DNA from: Arctopsyche grandis
Lineage: Eukaryota > Arthropoda > Insecta > Trichoptera > Hydropsychidae
Direction: 5' to 3'
Length of the DNA stretch: 64,000 bases
Assembly (NCBI RefSeq): GCF_051622035.1
Contig: NC_135360.1
Location: 8,794,001 to 8,858,000 of the forward strand
In this document: piece by piece, positions 61,195-64,000 of the stretch
Layout of the letters: each line of letters starts with the position of its first letter
How positions within the stretch are numbered: the stretch's first letter is position 1
The notes under the pieces: model-generated
What the model was told of the DNA's origin: nothing
What the model saw: only the letters and a program-made list of their open reading frames with translations
Databases searched by the model: none
Translations under genes and position numbers: made by a program

Positions 61195-61380
61195 CAGTGT
61201 AGGCCTGTATGTATTTGGACAGTAATTTAGTTTAACTTGGTCAGTTAATAGATGATCAGTAAGTTACATTATCGGTCAGCGACTGTTTGTCAAAAAATAG
61301 ATTACACTGTTTAATTTTCATAACATATACTGACCGTTTTGTGAAAAAACCTGACCATTTAAATAAATTGTTGCCGATTG
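61195..61380 (+). repeat. Interspersed repeat paired with 49555-49665
   Basis: GCCTGTATGTATTTGGACAG and TCAGTAAGTTACATTATCGG match the complement of 49565-49640. Unclassified. Confidence 0.45.
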
Positions 61381-61479
61381 TATATAAACATATAATATAT
61401 GACAGTTCAAGTATATATTTCGTCCGTTCACGAACACACTAGTTTGTTCATACACCAAGCAATCTGGCCAATTATAGTT

Positions 61480-61835
61480 TACACAAAATAACAAACAGAT
61501 AAAATAAAATTAATATACATTAGCATTTTATACAATGCAAAATCACACAAACATCCACAGTGACATATATGGAGAAATTTTTGCAACATTTTATAATCAA
61601 ATTGGCGAACTTCAAGACGCTGAATAACTTGAGATTAGCAAGACAGATAGGAAACGAGATGGCAGTTTTTACAGAACCGTTTCAATGAAAATCAGAAAAA
61701 ATGGCCGACTCTGATAAGAAACGATCGACCTGGAGTCACAAACCAAGGTCTGGCCAGCAGCAGGACTCTAGTGGGACCCGTGACCACTCTGCTTTTAAGC
61801 ATAATATACTAACCACTAATCTACGCCGCTGGTTC
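61480..61835 (-). mobile_element. tRNA-derived SINE, group 2
   Basis: Complement of the group 2 body: AACCGTTTCAATGAAAATCA, TCTGATAAGAAACGATCGAC, GGTCTGGCCAGCAGC; head near 61815-61835 (CTAATCTACGCCGCTGG). Confidence 0.65.
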
Positions 61836-62792
61836 TAGGCGTCTACATGTTCGCAACATTATAATTCCGTAATTAAAATTTCGCGAGTCGTTTTTGAGAT
61901 TTCAGCGCATAAATGTCGCTATACAAAACGGAATAATTGCAATTTGGAACAATGCTGTTCGGCTATTATGCGCGAGATTTATATCTACGCCGAAACTTTT
62001 TCCGCTGAAATTTCTCACACAAGACAAAAGCTTCATTTTGCACGTTCCTCCTGTCGTTTTAATTCGCACTACGTACTGTTTTAGCGGAGAAATTTATTGC
62101 GAAACGTGGAAAAATAGCGCGCGGTAAAATTTTACACCCCCACATCGGCTCTTTCGTGCCGAATCGTCGATCGAATCGTGTACGTTGATTGCGTAATATT
62201 CGGGGCGACTTTATTTTTTATCGATCTCGATTCCGCAGGGAGGCTGGGTGGCTAGTAAATTAAATCACCTGCGTAATTTGATCGATATCGTAAGGACACG
62301 GTTGAAAGATTGGTGGAAGTGGGCGGTGGGTGGAGTTTTCCCGGATTTATTGCGATAATGGCGACACATCTCGTTTCCGAGATGGAGGCGAATTGATGGA
62401 GGCTTCGGGGACATTTTTCACACGTTTTATATGGCACGTCATCGGCGATCTATTTCTAGGCATAAAGGGCCAATAAAGGAACGCAACATAATAAATATCC
62501 GTAGTGGTAATATCACTTGAAAATATCCTTCGGTTGAAGGGTCGGATCTATTATAGCCGCTGAGCATACCTAACACTTTTAAACGTTTGTGATATGAGAA
62601 TATACGTTATGGCTTTAAATAGCCCGGCGTCGTCCTGGATGGGGTTTATTGAAATTTAGACTTTGAAATGATCGTAGCTTTCTTGGAAGGATCGTCTAAG
62701 GAAATAGGGCCATCGATTGAAGTTCTTATAACTTATTTCTGTTAACGCCAAGTTATGAATCCTATATTAAGTGCTTGTCAAAATATTGTTGT
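61836..62792. other. Non-coding DNA, CpG-balanced
   Basis: 61890-62460 is richer in CpG than the flanks and has frames on both strands, none supported by a family or by splice sites. Confidence 0.3.
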
Positions 62793-63540
62793 CACGATAT
62801 TATTGTGCGCGGCTTTGTCCGGGTGCCGTACATGTGCATATAAATTTTAGATTTTAATAATCAGATCAATACCTATACAGATATAAATTGTAGAAGAGAG
62901 GAGAAGAAGACTCAAATCTCTAGCTATGTTACAATAATTATAAGGATACATAATTGATACTTGAAAGTCTATAGACTAACTCTAAGTTGATAAGCTTTTT
63001 TATGAACCTTTAAATTAAATATGTACAATTTCTTTCTCCATGTCAAATCTTAAGTATAGGTATATATTTTTGGCTATTGTTGATAACTATAGAGACAGCA
63101 ATAACAGAAAGATTCACTTTGACAGATTTGAAATAAAGGTTGTACTCTTGAATTCTTACAGAATTTGACAAACAACCTAATTTTCCAGGATTATTAGTTA
63201 TATGATCACAACATTCTTGAAAATATTTAAGATGCCTGAAAAAAGTGTAGCTATTGGTTTAACTGTCTTCAGGCATGATATTAAATATGGACAAAGAAAT
63301 TGTACATATTTAATTTAAAGGTTCATAAAAAAGCTTATCAACTTAGAGTTGGTCTAAAGACTTTCAAGTATCAATTATGTATCCTTATAATTATTGTAAC
63401 ATACATAGTTAGAGATTTGAGTCTTCTTCTCCTCTCTTCTACAATTTATATCTGTATAGGTATTGATCTGATTATTAAAATCTAAAATTTATATGCACAT
63501 GTACGGCAACCCGGACAAAGCCGCGCACAACAATATCGTG
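62793..63540. repeat. Long near-perfect inverted repeat
   Basis: Arms about 62793-63042 and 63288-63540 (~250 bp each) are reverse complements. By eye they differ by about five substitutions, a 1-bp indel and a 4-bp indel. Outer ends CACGATATTATTGTGCGCGG / CCGCGCACAACAATATCGTG. The 245-bp spacer has its own short hairpin (ATGCCTGAA / TTCAGGCAT, about 63232-63276). No target duplication is evident. Confidence 0.85.
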
Positions 63541-64000
63541 CTGACTAAACCATAACCGCGACTGACTAGACAAATGTTAATTCCTCTGTATTCTATTTAA
63601 TATCCAATAGAGATAAAAACTTACTCTAATTAGATATCGGATTCATTAATTAGAGTTAACATTAATAAAAAGGGTTTTTGCAAGAGCCTAATTGGGGTTC
63701 ACATTTTTTACAACATTATAAAATAATTCAATGAATAAATTAATAAATAGCGTTTTGAAGAAAAATTCGGGATTTGATATCTTAAAACAAATTTTATATT
63801 TATCCAATACGATATTTCAACTAAATATCTTAAATATTCACCAACAACCTCAGTTGATGTTAAACGATCGTTTTATATTTTAAAATGGATTTTTAGTGAC
63901 AGGCGTCAACGGATAAAATTTTTAAAACAATATTTTTTTCACTCAGAATTTATTTCAAGTCTGAGTATTGCCAGCTTGGAATTAATTTTACGATTTTTCG

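Noticed and set aside
1-64000. CRISPR array, operon or prophage
   Set aside because: Spliced insect genes throughout; repeats are microsatellites and transposons without regular spacer structure.

Overview
This is AT-rich insect nuclear DNA. The evidence is spliced genes with GT-AG introns, arthropod gene families (the glial homeobox gene repo, a single ST6Gal sialyltransferase, mTERF-family mitochondrial factors), long (TA)n tracts and a dense load of insect-type transposable elements. I cannot fix the order from sequence alone. There is no sign of bacterial or viral gene organisation.

Layout. About 1-8.4 kb is upstream DNA of repo; it carries five ATRCGGG motifs that resemble Gcm binding sites, a GC-rich island and one MITE. 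At 8.4-14.7 kb lies repo on the + strand: promoter-like CCAAT and TATA motifs, three coding exons (8803-9293, 11574-11697, 13608-14381; 462 aa) and a poly(A) signal. At 17.2-19.4 kb and 22.5-24.7 kb, both on the - strand, lie two complete mTERF-family paralogues. Each has eight coding exons, all seven intron phases agree, and four exons have identical lengths, so they are a tandem duplication. At 27.4-29.0 kb is ST6Gal on the + strand (three coding exons, 472 aa, all four sialylmotifs). From 29 kb to the end I recognise no host coding gene; it may be intergenic or inside a very large gene, with several GC-richer islands that could be promoters or non-coding exons.

Mobile DNA. Between the mTERF paralogues is a four-level nest: a TTA/TAA-target MITE holds a 9-bp-TSD MITE, which holds a solo-LTR-like element, which holds a second solo-LTR-like element. 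Each layer has its own target duplication. The 9-bp-TSD family has six copies in the window and sits just upstream of both mTERF start codons. At 36.5-39.4 kb is a near-complete hAT transposon (TIRs, 8-bp TSD, transposase broken by one frameshift). Three hAT-type MITEs, two tRNA-headed SINE groups that appear to share a core and tail, three RTE-type LINE 3' ends, Helitron-like 3' ends, a TA-target TIR element and several foldback elements complete the set. A ~250-bp-arm, roughly 97% identical inverted repeat at 62.8-63.5 kb could give a long hairpin RNA.

The host genes do not form one pathway: repo acts in glial fate, the mTERF proteins in mitochondrial gene expression and ST6Gal in Golgi glycan sialylation. 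The most notable features are the tandem mTERF pair, the nested-transposon locus and the long hairpin. All calls rest on reading the sequence; no database search was run.
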